From contig NZ_QOVY01000011.1 of the NCBI RefSeq assembly GCF_003932955.1, positions 28,385 through 92,384 on the forward strand: a stretch of 64,000 bases of DNA, in the 5' to 3' direction. Of this stretch, positions 1 through 9,426 are shown in pieces. Position 1 is the stretch's first letter. Each line of letters begins with the position of its first letter. A model generated the notes under the pieces. The model was not told where the DNA came from. It made no database searches and worked only from the letters and a program-made list of their open reading frames with translations. Made by a program: the position numbers and the translations under genes. This stretch comes from Chryseobacterium sp. SC28. GTDB lineage: Bacteria; Bacteroidota; Bacteroidia; Flavobacteriales; Weeksellaceae.

Positions 1-863
1 TCAATGACGGCTCGACAGATAACAGTGCTGCCATCTGCGACAAGTATGCCGCCGAAGACCCGAGAATACGGGTCTATCACAAAAAAAATGAAGGTGTGTC
101 TGCCACTCGAAATTTCGGAATCGGTAAGGCTGCCAACGAGTTTATTGCATTTGCGGATGCAGATGATGTTCTTTTGGATCATTACCTTTCGGATTTGATA
201 AGTGCTGCCAATGGCAAAGTGGATATGGTAGTGTCGGCGGTCGAACAGATTCGAAATAACGATACAGGCAAAACCACTGTACGATCTTATGACGGACTAA
301 TAATGAAAAATGATCTTCAGACTTTAACAGAAAAGTTGCAGATTGCGAATTTTGGATACGTCTATTCTATCTTGTATAGAAAGTCAATAATAGCTAAAAA
401 CAATTTAAAATTCGACACAAGACTTGCCCAGAGCGAGGATTTGCTATTTGTTCTAGACTATATTAGACATCTGGATAAAGATATTGCTTGTATCCCTTCC
501 GCAAATTATCTGTACATAATCGATGTACCCAATTCGGGCTCCAAAAGGAAAGCATCAAGTGGATCTATCACGTTGCAGCTAAGTTTGCTCTACGAGATGA
601 TTGCCAAAAAGTATGGCATAACTGATTTCACAGCCTTTCCTCTTTTAGGACAACTTTTAGATTATCTGTATTACAAAAAGCTATCGGAACTGGTAAGCAC
701 CGAGCAGACAGATACCGATACGATCCGGAGCCTGAGAAATCTTGATAAAGATATGATCCGATTTTACCAGCGGATCAAGAAAAAGAGTCTAAGAGCCTCG
801 CTGCTGGACTTCTTGTTGCTAAGGAGCCACTATCAATTATTTCTAAAACTTAGGAATTTTTAA
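1..863 (+). CDS. Glycosyltransferase family 2, 5' end outside window
   Basis: This gene is cut by the window start; the open frame begins at base 3 with the GT2 nucleotide-sugar motif NDGSTDNS and leaves 286 visible residues. A DxD-type metal/nucleotide site (FADADD) follows around bases 150-170. GT-A fold enzymes of this kind transfer an activated sugar to a growing glycan at the inner face of the membrane. Only about the first 30 residues of a usual GT2 seem to be missing. It ends one base before the ATG of the next glycosyltransferase, so it is translated as part of the polysaccharide operon. The sugar and acceptor cannot be read from the sequence. Confidence 0.9.
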   Translation, partial: NDGSTDNSAAICDKYAAEDPRIRVYHKKNEGVSATRNFGIGKAANEFIAFADADDVLLDHYLSDLISAANGKVDMVVSAVEQIRNNDTGKTTVRSYDGLIMKNDLQTLTEKLQIANFGYVYSILYRKSIIAKNNLKFDTRLAQSEDLLFVLDYIRHLDKDIACIPSANYLYIIDVPNSGSKRKASSGSITLQLSLLYEMIAKKYGITDFTAFPLLGQLLDYLYYKKLSELVSTEQTDTDTIRSLRNLDKDMIRFYQRIKKKSLRASLLDFLLLRSHYQLFLKLRNF

Positions 864-864
864 A

Positions 865-2010
865 ATGAGCGCCGTGAAAAGAAAGAATTTTTATACCATT
901 TTCCCGCGTACAGAGAATTTTCATCTGGTGAAAGATGTTGGGATGGTGCCGTATATTCTTCACAGATTTTACGGTTACCAATCCACCATCGCGACTTATA
1001 AGAATACCGATAGCTACCCATTTCTGAATACCGAAGTCCAAGGCTTGAAACTCGATTTTATTCCGCAAACATACAGAAGCAGAAATGCAAACGTGGCACT
1101 TTATATCCTGAAAAACTTTAGAAAAATAGACGCCTTGCAGTTTTACCATTTCGAAATCGATCAGGTGGATATGCTGGGATTATTCATCATTTTGAAAAAG
1201 ATATTTTTCCAGAAATCCTTTACCTGCATCAAATGTGATGGCAGCGACAGGTTTACCAACACCGATCTCAGCACCGTTAAATTCAAGTTTTTTAGAAAAT
1301 GGGTCATTAGCAAAATAAATCTTTTTACGGTAGAAACGAGTTGCGATTTCAACATCATAAAAAGTCTCAAAGATTATCAGAACATCAACCTTCAACTGAT
1401 GCCAAACGGCTTTTTTGATGGGGGCAAAACCATAGACATTTCGCCGAAAAAGGAAAAAATCATTTTGACCGTCGGAAGATTGGGGACGGCGCAGAAGAAC
1501 ACCGAATTTCTGCTGGAAGCTTTCGCAGCATTTGCCAAAACAGATCCCGAGTGGCAACTGTACTTGGTAGGCAGTATAGAGGAGAGTTTTCAACCGCAAA
1601 TAGAAAAATTTTACAGTAAAAATCCCGCTTTGAAAGCGCGCGTGGTCTTCACTGGTGCTATCACAGACAGAGAGATCATTGGGGAATATTATCGCAAATC
1701 GGCGGTATTTATACTCACCTCTCGGGCAGAAGGTTCGCCACTGGTGGTGCCGGAAGCACTCTCGGCGGGCTGTTTCCATCTGCTGTCGGACAGGATCAAT
1801 TTGAAAGATGATATCATCTGCAACGGACGATTTGGGAGAAGTTTTTCAATTCAGGACAAGGCAGATTTGATTGCCGCTTTCCATTCTCTTAATCAGATTG
1901 ATTTTGAAATTCTTAAATTTGAAATTCAGAATTTTGCCTACGATCTTTTTTATTGGCCAAAAGTGGTGGAAATTATAGATACACATTTTAAAAAGAGCAT
2001 ACATAATTAA
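865..2010 (+). CDS. Glycosyltransferase family 4 (GT-B)
   Basis: The 381-residue product has the two-domain GT-B plan. The C-terminal half shows the nucleotide-sugar binding signature: an NG turn at 181-182, VGRLG at 203-207, and an E-x7-E motif within SRAEGSPLVVPEALSAG at 286-302. It probably adds one sugar to a lipid-linked glycan in the cytoplasm. It starts 1 bp after the upstream stop, and its own TAA directly abuts the next ATG, so the genes are transcriptionally and probably translationally coupled. The N-terminal acceptor domain has no recognisable subfamily motif, so specificity is unknown. Confidence 0.88.
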   Translation: MSAVKRKNFYTIFPRTENFHLVKDVGMVPYILHRFYGYQSTIATYKNTDSYPFLNTEVQGLKLDFIPQTYRSRNANVALYILKNFRKIDALQFYHFEIDQVDMLGLFIILKKIFFQKSFTCIKCDGSDRFTNTDLSTVKFKFFRKWVISKINLFTVETSCDFNIIKSLKDYQNINLQLMPNGFFDGGKTIDISPKKEKIILTVGRLGTAQKNTEFLLEAFAAFAKTDPEWQLYLVGSIEESFQPQIEKFYSKNPALKARVVFTGAITDREIIGEYYRKSAVFILTSRAEGSPLVVPEALSAGCFHLLSDRINLKDDIICNGRFGRSFSIQDKADLIAAFHSLNQIDFEILKFEIQNFAYDLFYWPKVVEIIDTHFKKSIHN

Positions 2011-2874
2011 ATGAAAATTCTCGCCATCATCGTAACCTACAACTCCGAAAAATGGATTGAAAAGAATATCAGCTCCATAATGCAGGACGGATTTGAGGGA
2101 GATATTTTGGTAATTGACAACGGGTCTAAAGATCAAACGCCGGATATTATAAAAAACAATTTCCCGGATGTCAGAATAATAGAGTCGGGCGAGAATCTGG
2201 GATTTGCCAGAGCCAATAATGTGGGATTTGAAATCGCCAAACAAGGAGGCTATGATTTTGTTTTTTTGATCAATCACGACGGTTGGCTGTTACCGGATTT
2301 TTGGTCTCACGTAATTCCCGTTTTGACTGATCGGCGCTTCGCGAAATACGGATTGCTTTCGCCGGTTCATTTGGATGCTACCGAAAATGGTCTGGATCAT
2401 GGCTTCCGGAAATATGCAGGAGAAGCTTTAGGGAATCATTTTAATACAGTTTTCGACGTTGATCTTATGAATGCCGCTTTTTTATTCATATCCAGAAAAT
2501 GTCTGGAGGATCTAAAAGGTTTTGATCCCATTTTTTTCTTTTACGGAGAAGATATAGATCTTTGTGAGCGCGCCAAGCGAAAAGGCTACAAAATAGGTAT
2601 TATAAGAGGCGCAAAAGTAGTTCACGACCGCCACCAGAGAAAAATGACAAAAGAAAGATTGCAACTTCACCTATTCGCAAATGCCATCATACAGATAAAA
2701 TCTGGTAGAAATAACTTTTTGGAAAACTTCGGAAAGGCGCTTGTTTCAAACAGCTTATTTGCATTTAGAAAGAATCCGGTTTTAGGCTATATACCTTTTT
2801 TGTATTTTAAAAACATATTAAAATTGATGATAAATATCCGCCGTATCAAACATTCTTATTATCAATATAAATAG
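2011..2874 (+). CDS. Glycosyltransferase family 2, rhamnosyltransferase-like
   Basis: The 287-residue protein opens with the GT2 pattern IIVTYNSEKW and has VIDNGS near 35-39. An NHDG sequence at 88-91 sits in the usual DxD position, and GEDIDLCERA at 179-188 is the acidic acceptor/catalytic motif. GEDxDL with a preceding hydrophobic block is typical of WbbL-type rhamnosyltransferases of O-antigen clusters; that subfamily call is inference. The gene starts at the base after the preceding stop. A basic C-terminal tail suggests peripheral membrane association. Confidence 0.88.
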   Translation: MKILAIIVTYNSEKWIEKNISSIMQDGFEGDILVIDNGSKDQTPDIIKNNFPDVRIIESGENLGFARANNVGFEIAKQGGYDFVFLINHDGWLLPDFWSHVIPVLTDRRFAKYGLLSPVHLDATENGLDHGFRKYAGEALGNHFNTVFDVDLMNAAFLFISRKCLEDLKGFDPIFFFYGEDIDLCERAKRKGYKIGIIRGAKVVHDRHQRKMTKERLQLHLFANAIIQIKSGRNNFLENFGKALVSNSLFAFRKNPVLGYIPFLYFKNILKLMINIRRIKHSYYQYK

Positions 2875-2890
2875 TTAATTTTGATCCGGA

Positions 2891-3169
2891 ATGATTAAAA
2901 AATTGCGAAGATTGTTGTGGAGAATAATGGGCGTTTATTACGATCGGTTTTTTCGAAAAATAGATTACGTCTTGCTGAAGGATGACCCGTTTACTCAGAA
3001 AGGAACCGGTACCTACGACAATGGCGCCAAAGTATGGCGCTGGTCCGACGAAAAACTAATAATCGGAAAATATTGTTCCATTGCCCACAATGTCAATTTT
3101 ATTATCGACGATGGTTACCACGGCTTGTCCGCTATTACTTCCTATCCTTTTATCAATAAGCACCAATGA
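2891..3169 (+). pseudogene. Truncated CatB-like hexapeptide acetyltransferase
   Basis: The 92-residue frame has the N-terminal half of a CatB/xenobiotic-acetyltransferase-type protein: GTGTYDNGAKVWRW, IIGKYCSIAHNVNFI and a DDGYHG segment followed by SYPF. Family members run to about 200 residues and continue with further left-handed beta-helix turns and a catalytic histidine region; here the frame stops straight after SYPFINKHQ. No continuation is visible in the other + frames, because the next glycosyltransferase begins at once with an ATGA overlap. This looks like a deletion junction rather than a frameshift. The product is unlikely to be active. It points to a lost O- or N-acetylation of the glycan. 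Confidence 0.72.
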
Positions 3170-4299
3170 AGATTTTATATTGCATCGCGTCTTATTCAGC
3201 AAAGGGAGGCACCGAAAAAGTGCTTTCTTCGAAGGCTTCCTATCTGGCCGAAAACGGTCACCAGGTGACTATTTTGATATCGGATCAGCACCAAAAACCA
3301 TTGGCGTATCCCCTTTCTGACCAAATAGAACTGATCGACCTCCAAATTACCAAAAAAATGAGGGGGAAAATTAAAGTGATTGGTTTTGTGCAGAATGTGA
3401 TCTTCCTGAGAAAACTGTACCGCCGGGAAATTAAAAAAATCGACCCCGATGTCATTATTGTCCTCGAGAGAGGTTATGAAGATTTCATCCTGCCCTACAT
3501 CCTCAAAGAGATTCCCAAAATAAGAGAATATCATTTCTCCCGAAAAGCATCGGCGTACTTGGAAAGCCAGTTAGCCCCGTTTGAGAAATATAAGAAGAAA
3601 ATCATTAGAAAAATCTATGAGCATCTCTACAAGAAATATGACCGATTGGTGCTGTTGACGAAGAAAGATCAGCAGAGTTGGGCGGCCTATTCCAACACGG
3701 TAGTCATTCCCAATGTGGTAGAGCCCTCCGTAACACTTGCCAATCAACCCATTTTGACCCGACCTAAAAATATAATTGCAGTCGGAAGTATGGCAGATGA
3801 CCGCAAAGGCTTCTCTGCCCTCATCGACATCTGGAGCAGACTGGAAAACAAGTTCCCGGAGTGGTCTCTAAATATTTATGGAGACGGACCCTACAAAACA
3901 AATTATGAAAAAAAAATTCGGGATTTGAACTTGAACAATGTGCATCTGAAAGGCATCAGCGAACACATTGCGGAGAAATATGCCGAATCGCAACTGTTTG
4001 TGATGACGTCTAAGGGAGAAGGATTGCCCATGGTAATGATAGAAGCATTATCGCAAGGATTGCCCGCGGTTGTTTATGATTGCTATTGCGGCCCAAGCGA
4101 TATTATCGCAGGAAATAAAGGCGGATTTTTGATAGAATTCGGGAACGAAAACCAGTTTGTAGAACAATTGGAATTGCTAATGCGAAACGAGGCTTTGCGA
4201 GAGGCCAAAAGCAAAGAAACCGCGGCAGTGGCCAGCCAATATGCGTTAAAAGAAATGATGCCGCGATGGATCAACCTTTTTAAAGAGCTCGTCCGATGA
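3166..4299 (+). CDS. Glycosyltransferase family 4
   Basis: The 377-residue GT-B enzyme begins MKILYCIASYSAKGGTEKV, the GG loop typical of GT4 proteins. The C-terminal domain has AVGSMADDRKGFSALIDIW and the E-x7-E motif in SKGEGLPMVMIEALSQG. It is expected to transfer a sugar from a nucleotide donor to the polysaccharide intermediate at the cytoplasmic membrane. Its ATG overlaps the stop of the truncated acetyltransferase by 4 bp, and its own stop overlaps the next gene by 4 bp, so coupling was kept across the deletion scar. Confidence 0.9.
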   Translation: MKILYCIASYSAKGGTEKVLSSKASYLAENGHQVTILISDQHQKPLAYPLSDQIELIDLQITKKMRGKIKVIGFVQNVIFLRKLYRREIKKIDPDVIIVLERGYEDFILPYILKEIPKIREYHFSRKASAYLESQLAPFEKYKKKIIRKIYEHLYKKYDRLVLLTKKDQQSWAAYSNTVVIPNVVEPSVTLANQPILTRPKNIIAVGSMADDRKGFSALIDIWSRLENKFPEWSLNIYGDGPYKTNYEKKIRDLNLNNVHLKGISEHIAEKYAESQLFVMTSKGEGLPMVMIEALSQGLPAVVYDCYCGPSDIIAGNKGGFLIEFGNENQFVEQLELLMRNEALREAKSKETAAVASQYALKEMMPRWINLFKELVR

Positions 4300-5180
4300 A
4301 GGCCAGCATCATTATTACAACCTTTCGCCGCCCGGCTTTTTTGGAAAAAGCCATTCTAAGCTGTCTGCATCAACATACCGATTTTAGTTTCGAAGTCATT
4401 GTGGTGGATGATAACGGCAAGCATACCGAATGGCAGCAGCAGACGGAAGCCGCCCTGCCGACAGATGCCAGAATTAAATATTTGGCATTGGAGAAAAATT
4501 CGGGCGCCTGCGTGGCAAGGAACGAAGGCGCCGCCTTTGCCTCGGGAGACTATCTGTTTTTTTTGGACGACGACGATGCGTTTCTGCCCAACAAATTGGA
4601 CGTGCAGATCCGTTTTTTGGAAACTCATGCAGACTACGACGGTTGCTTGGCGGCCTTCAAAAGGATAGGGAGCGACGGTAAAGAAATCATAGCAGACAGC
4701 AACTATCCCGTAGTCGGAGATTTTAAAAATTTTGTATTGCGAGGCAACTTTTTTACCCCTATGATTTGCATTAGGAAAACAAGCTTTACGAAAAGTGGCG
4801 GTTTTATAGACATTCCGCGTTTTCAGGACAGATTTTATATGATGCATCTGCTGCGGGCCGGTTTTAGATTCGGTGTTTTGCGAGATCAACTGCATCTGAT
4901 GTATGAGCATTCTGAGGACAGAATAACGTCCCGATCGCTGGAGAAGACTCAGATCTCTGTTTCCTTGATAGATCGGTGGATGCGGCAGTTCAGAAATGAA
5001 TTTTCCTCAGAAGAATGGATGCAATTGCAATATAATAGTCTTAGAACTATGGCGGTTACAAAATATAATGCAACATCAAGAAGCGAAAGAATATCTGCAT
5101 CTGCGAGCTTTCTGCGTCTTTTTTCAATGAAAAAAAAGGGGTCGGATATTTTTTTGATGTTTAAAAGTTTAATTAAATAA
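4296..5180 (+). CDS. Glycosyltransferase family 2
   Basis: The 294-residue GT-A protein begins MKASIIITTFRRPAFLEKAI. It shows VVDDNG near 36-41, NSGACVARNEGA and an acidic FLDDDDA block, which together are the donor- and metal-binding elements of GT2. The ATG overlaps the previous stop as ATGA. About 130 bp of mostly non-coding DNA follow before the next intact gene, with a remnant of another gene start in it. Donor and acceptor are unknown. Confidence 0.9.
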   Translation: MKASIIITTFRRPAFLEKAILSCLHQHTDFSFEVIVVDDNGKHTEWQQQTEAALPTDARIKYLALEKNSGACVARNEGAAFASGDYLFFLDDDDAFLPNKLDVQIRFLETHADYDGCLAAFKRIGSDGKEIIADSNYPVVGDFKNFVLRGNFFTPMICIRKTSFTKSGGFIDIPRFQDRFYMMHLLRAGFRFGVLRDQLHLMYEHSEDRITSRSLEKTQISVSLIDRWMRQFRNEFSSEEWMQLQYNSLRTMAVTKYNATSRSERISASASFLRLFSMKKKGSDIFLMFKSLIK

Positions 5181-5181
5181 G

Positions 5182-5256
5182 ATGAAATTCCGCACAGACA
5201 TCAGTTTTTTAAAATGCACTATAAGCTTTTTGCGAAAACGATCGATGTTCAAATAA
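5182..5256 (+). pseudogene. Possible 5' remnant of an acyltransferase gene
   Basis: A 24-codon frame starts 1 bp after the preceding stop. It reads MKFRTDISFLK before turning into low-information sequence and a stop. The opening resembles the N-terminus of OafA-type acyltransferase family 3 proteins, which commonly begin with Arg, Asp-Ile and Leu-Arg ahead of the first membrane helix. The likeness covers only about ten residues, so it may be chance. If real, it is the stub of a deleted O-acyltransferase lying just before the intact one at 5310. Confidence 0.3.
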
Positions 5257-5309
5257 AAAATAGACCAAGAATAACAAGCCATCTCAATAAAAACCAAGTA
5301 AATTAAATC

Positions 5310-6338
5310 ATGGAAATCACAGTCAAACAATCAAATCACTTAAGGGTAACAGCAGTTTTTATGATGTTGTGTCTCCACCTATTTAACACTAATTACAAGG
5401 GACTTTTCGACTCTTTTATATTCATAAAACAACAGCCTCTTGTGTTTTACATTTCAAGATTTTGTGATGCTTGCGTTCCTATTTTTGCCTTTGTCAGTGG
5501 CTACGGGTTGTATTATAAATATGAAAAAGACGCAGGTTCTTTTGCGAAAGGTAACTTCAAGCGGTTAAAAAAGTTGTACCTCAATTTGTGGATTGTTATA
5601 TTGATTTTTCCGGTGCTTGTAGGTTGGCTCCTGCACCATCCCGGTATGCCGGGTTCTTTTTCCAAACTTTTTCTAAATTTGACGGCCATAAACGTTTCAT
5701 ACAGTTTTATTTGGTGGTATTTTACGACCTATGTATTGGTGGTGATTAGTGCTCCACTGCTTTTTTATTGGACTCAAAAGTATAACGAATGGCTTGTGTT
5801 GCTGATCTCTTTCGTCATTTATCTGGTCGCATTTTATTTTAGAGTTTATAAAACAGACATCTTTACAAATCAACTGCTCCATTGGTTTCATTTTCAGGGA
5901 GCCAGATATGGCTTGATTCAATTCCAATTTCTATTGGGTGCTGTGGCACTAAAAAACAAGTGGAATCACAGATTTGGTGTAGTCTTTGAAAGTCTTAAAT
6001 ATCCAACGCTTGTGGCAGTAATTCTCATAATTTTGCTTTTTGTTTTTCGAGCCTTTGTTGCCAATTTTATTGTGTCCCCTTTCACGGCATTGGCTTTTAT
6101 TTTGCTTTGGAATCAGATTTCATTAGGGGAATTTATGACCAAGTTTTTAGATTTTTTTGCACCGCACACCACCAACATTTGGTTGTGCCATTCGTTTTTC
6201 TATGTCACTTTTTTTAAAGATTTTATTTTTGGAGCCCGTTTTCCATTGTTAATCTTTATATTGCTTCTTTTTTGCTCTTTAGTGGCTTCCTATATTATTA
6301 ATTTATTCTACAATAGACTGCAAACTTATATCTCATGA
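5310..6338 (+). CDS. Acyltransferase family 3 membrane protein (OafA-like)
   Basis: The 342-residue protein is strongly hydrophobic, with about ten predicted membrane helices. The first helix carries the family's Arg-x10-His pair (R12 and H23), and a short loop with FAFVSGYGLYYKYE follows the second helix. Members of this family O-acetylate or otherwise acylate surface sugars, moving the acyl group across the inner membrane. It is placed among glycosyltransferases and overlaps the next gene by 4 bp, so polysaccharide decoration is the likely role. The acyl group and sugar position are not predictable. Confidence 0.85.
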   Translation: MEITVKQSNHLRVTAVFMMLCLHLFNTNYKGLFDSFIFIKQQPLVFYISRFCDACVPIFAFVSGYGLYYKYEKDAGSFAKGNFKRLKKLYLNLWIVILIFPVLVGWLLHHPGMPGSFSKLFLNLTAINVSYSFIWWYFTTYVLVVISAPLLFYWTQKYNEWLVLLISFVIYLVAFYFRVYKTDIFTNQLLHWFHFQGARYGLIQFQFLLGAVALKNKWNHRFGVVFESLKYPTLVAVILIILLFVFRAFVANFIVSPFTALAFILLWNQISLGEFMTKFLDFFAPHTTNIWLCHSFFYVTFFKDFIFGARFPLLIFILLLFCSLVASYIINLFYNRLQTYIS

Positions 6339-7120
6339 GCACCGCGATCCCCCGAGTGATTCACTATTGCTGGCTGAGCGGGGACCCGTTTCCACCCAGA
6401 ATTCAGCGATGTATTGATTCTTGGATAAAAAATTTGCCGGGCTACGAGCTTAGGCTTTGGGATACCGATGCTTTTGACATAGACTCAGTCCTATGGGTAA
6501 AGCAGGCCTACGAGCAGAGGAAATTTGCCTTTGCCGCAGACTATATCAGATTATATGCTTTATATAGCGAGGGGGGCATCTATTTGGATTCGGATGTCGA
6601 AGTTGTTAAACCTTTTGACGATCTGTTGCAACTGCCCTACTTTGCTTGCACAGAAGGCGATAATATCATAGAAGCGGGCGCAATGGGCGCCACAAAAGGC
6701 TTAGGCTGGCTTCGGGATTGTTTGGCATATTACGAGAATAGGTCTTTCATTAAAAACGACAACCGCTTAGATACTTGGCCTTTGCCACAGGTTATGATGG
6801 AACAAATAAAGGTTCACTATCTGCCGGAAGTTGTGCCAAAAGAAGATTTTATTAAAAATGTAAACCATTACGAAGCCGACAACAAGTTCTATATGCTTCC
6901 CAAAGAATATTTTTGCGCCAAGGATATGGGTACAGGCATCATCCAAAAAACAGACGAGACCTATTGCATTCACCACTTCGAGATGTCTTGGATGCCCAAA
7001 AGTCACACATTTTTACCCAATCTGAAAAGACGTATTATCCGAATCATTGGCGTTGATGCTGTGAATGCTCTGATCCACTTTTTTGCATTAAAGAAGATTA
7101 AAGATACAATAACAAAATGA
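6335..7120 (+). CDS. Glycosyltransferase family 32 (capsular type, DXD)
   Basis: The 261-residue protein starts IPRVIHYCWLSGDPFP, the hallmark of Och1/capsular GT32 enzymes. It has WDTDAFDID at 42-50, FAADYIRLYALYSEGGIY around 66-83 and the DXD donor motif DSD at 85-87. Such enzymes transfer hexoses from nucleotide donors. Its ends overlap both neighbours by 4 bp (ATGA), firmly inside the operon. The exact linkage is unknown. Confidence 0.9.
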   Translation: MSTAIPRVIHYCWLSGDPFPPRIQRCIDSWIKNLPGYELRLWDTDAFDIDSVLWVKQAYEQRKFAFAADYIRLYALYSEGGIYLDSDVEVVKPFDDLLQLPYFACTEGDNIIEAGAMGATKGLGWLRDCLAYYENRSFIKNDNRLDTWPLPQVMMEQIKVHYLPEVVPKEDFIKNVNHYEADNKFYMLPKEYFCAKDMGTGIIQKTDETYCIHHFEMSWMPKSHTFLPNLKRRIIRIIGVDAVNALIHFFALKKIKDTITK

Positions 7121-8331
7121 AAGACGAAACAATTCGTACGATTTTACTGATAATGCCTTACGGAAGCGTCGGAGGAATGGAACGTTTAGCAGAGACATTT
7201 TATACAAATTATAAGAAACAAGGCTACACAGTAAAAGCAGTAAAAATAATTGGGCTGGCAAATGATATCATCAACTTTGGTGAAGACGAAATCGTGCTTT
7301 CTGATAAGGATTTCTCCGGCTATTCGCCTGCAAAACGGCTTCTTTTTTATGCTAAAATTCCGTTGTTACTACGAACAATCATCAAAAAGTACAGCATAGA
7401 TGCCAGCATCGCATTTGGTGATATGGCCAATTGCTTTAGTGCCATTACAGGAACAAAGGAAAAAAAGATCGCGAGTTTCCACGCAGTTAAAAGTATAGAA
7501 TTTCAGAGAAGCAAAGGGATTTACAAATTTTTCCAATGGTCTATTCACCATACTTATAATAGGTTCGAAAAGGTGGTGGCCATCAGCAACGCCATCAAAA
7601 AAGACCTCATCCAAAACTGTGGATATCAATTTAAAAATTTGCAGGTAATTTACAATCCGCACGACACAGCTGCGATTATACGGAAGGCCACGGATTTTTT
7701 TGAGGACGAAGAAATGCACTATCTTAGCAAAGATTTTTTGCTTTTCTTGGGACGGCTCAGTGTTCAGAAAGCGCCTTGGCACCTCATCAAAGCGTTTTCG
7801 CTCATCGAGAAGGAATTTACCGATCTTAATTTATTGATGGTGGGGGATGGTGATGATCGGGTAGAATACTTCTGCAAAAAGCTCGCTGACCATTTGGGAT
7901 TACAAAACAAAATATTATTTGTAGGCAGGAAAAATAATCCGTACAAGTATCTTGTAAGAGCACGGGCTTTGGCACTTTCATCCTATTATGAAGGCACGCC
8001 AAACGTCATCGCCGAAGCCATGATTCTGAATGTGCCGGTAATTACAACAAATTGTACGGAGGGCATTTCAGAAATGATGGTCGATAAAATTAAGATGTTA
8101 AAAGACGGTCTGTTGCTGACTGATGCGGGGATAATTTGCCCTGATATATTACGGGGAACAGAGGGAAGCATACCATCTACTTATGACATTAATGCTGCAG
8201 ATGAAAAATATGCGGAAGGGCTGAGATTGCTTTTGAATCCGGAAATTAACAGTCGTATTAGAAATAATGATAAGAGTCTATTATTACAAAAATACGACAT
8301 AGAAGACGTTTTAAAGAAATACCTATCCTAA
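7117..8331 (+). CDS. Glycosyltransferase family 4
   Basis: The 404-residue GT-B protein begins with a hydrophobic strand and a YGSVGGMERLAE loop. The donor domain has FLGRLSVQKAPWHLIKAF and the E-x7-E motif in SYYEGTPNVIAEAMILN. Sequence layout resembles N-acetylgalactosamine-type GT4 enzymes of O-antigen clusters, but that is only a resemblance. It overlaps the GT32 gene by 4 bp, and the polymerase gene starts directly after its stop. Confidence 0.88.
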   Translation: MKDETIRTILLIMPYGSVGGMERLAETFYTNYKKQGYTVKAVKIIGLANDIINFGEDEIVLSDKDFSGYSPAKRLLFYAKIPLLLRTIIKKYSIDASIAFGDMANCFSAITGTKEKKIASFHAVKSIEFQRSKGIYKFFQWSIHHTYNRFEKVVAISNAIKKDLIQNCGYQFKNLQVIYNPHDTAAIIRKATDFFEDEEMHYLSKDFLLFLGRLSVQKAPWHLIKAFSLIEKEFTDLNLLMVGDGDDRVEYFCKKLADHLGLQNKILFVGRKNNPYKYLVRARALALSSYYEGTPNVIAEAMILNVPVITTNCTEGISEMMVDKIKMLKDGLLLTDAGIICPDILRGTEGSIPSTYDINAADEKYAEGLRLLLNPEINSRIRNNDKSLLLQKYDIEDVLKKYLS

Positions 8332-9426
8332 GTGTTTGATTTCATCCCTTTAAGTTCTTATACGACGGTTTATTATGTGGTAATGCTTATAATAGCCTTG
8401 CTCATTTTGGTGCATGCGCAGGCTTTTGATGTGCGGGACGTCGGCAGCTTGGCATTCTTCAATACTTTCGGGATTATTTTTCTAATTGTTTTCATTCTTT
8501 ATATCGGTCTGCGCCCCATCAGCGGCAGATATTTTGGGGATATGGCAACCTATGCCACAGGTTATTCTCTGATGCAGCGAGGAGGCGGTGTGCAAATTGA
8601 AAAAGATTTTGTCTTTAATTATTTCATGTGGTTGTGCGCCCGGATTATGCCCGTGAAGTACTTTTTTTTGCTCATCGATGTGCTTTATATTTTGCCGTGT
8701 TATTGGTTTTCGAAGATCTATTTCAAGAGATATTGGTTTTTTGCATTTTTTATGTTTATAGGGTCGTTTTCTTTTTGGACCTATGGAACCAATGGGATTA
8801 GGAACGGCTTAGGCACCTCTCTGTTTATCTTAGGGCTCTGTTTTTATAATCAGAAGAAGTGGGTGATGTATGCCATTTTTGCCCTCTCTTATTTTATGCA
8901 CAGTTCCTTGGTGATTCCTATAGCGGCGTTTATCGTGTCGGGCATTTATAAAAATCCAAGAATCTATCTTTATATTTGGCTCGCAGCAATTCCATTATCT
9001 CTGGCCGGCGGCGGTTTTTGGGAGGGCTTTTTCAGCCGCTTGGGCTTTGAAGAACGCACGAAAGGCTATCTCACGGGCGGGGAAGAGTTTCAAGATCAGT
9101 TTTCGCAGACGGGTTTCCGCTGGGATTTTGTCTTGTACAGCGCCTTTGGTATCGTGGCGGGATGGTATTTTATTTTTAAAAAGCATATCACGGACCGCTT
9201 TTATATCCATCTTTTTGGGATCTATTGTATTGCCAATGCGTTTTGGATCTTGGTCATCCGTGCAGCTTTCAGCAACCGCTTTGCTTACCTCTCGTGGTTT
9301 CTGATGGCGCCTGTGATTGCCTATCCGATGTTCCGGTACAAGATATGGAACGATCAATATAAGATATTTGGCTTTATACTGTTTGTTTATTATATGTTTA
9401 CATTTTTAATGTATTTTAAAAGCTGA
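8332..9426 (+). CDS. EpsG/Wzy-like polysaccharide polymerase
   Basis: The 364-residue, very hydrophobic protein has about ten membrane helices. FWTYGTNGIRNGLGTSLFILGL followed by SYFMHSS is the conserved core of the EpsG family of repeat-unit polymerases. It is proposed to join lipid-linked repeat units at the outer face of the inner membrane. The start is a GTG placed immediately after the upstream TAA; no good ATG lies nearby that would keep the first helix. Its stop overlaps the next start as TGATG. No flippase (Wzx) is visible in this window. Confidence 0.8.
   Translation: MFDFIPLSSYTTVYYVVMLIIALLILVHAQAFDVRDVGSLAFFNTFGIIFLIVFILYIGLRPISGRYFGDMATYATGYSLMQRGGGVQIEKDFVFNYFMWLCARIMPVKYFFLLIDVLYILPCYWFSKIYFKRYWFFAFFMFIGSFSFWTYGTNGIRNGLGTSLFILGLCFYNQKKWVMYAIFALSYFMHSSLVIPIAAFIVSGIYKNPRIYLYIWLAAIPLSLAGGGFWEGFFSRLGFEERTKGYLTGGEEFQDQFSQTGFRWDFVLYSAFGIVAGWYFIFKKHITDRFYIHLFGIYCIANAFWILVIRAAFSNRFAYLSWFLMAPVIAYPMFRYKIWNDQYKIFGFILFVYYMFTFLMYFKS

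Noticed and set aside
1180..1779. A 199-codon minus-strand frame within the second glycosyltransferase
   Set aside because: It is antisense to a clear GT4 gene and has no recognisable domain.
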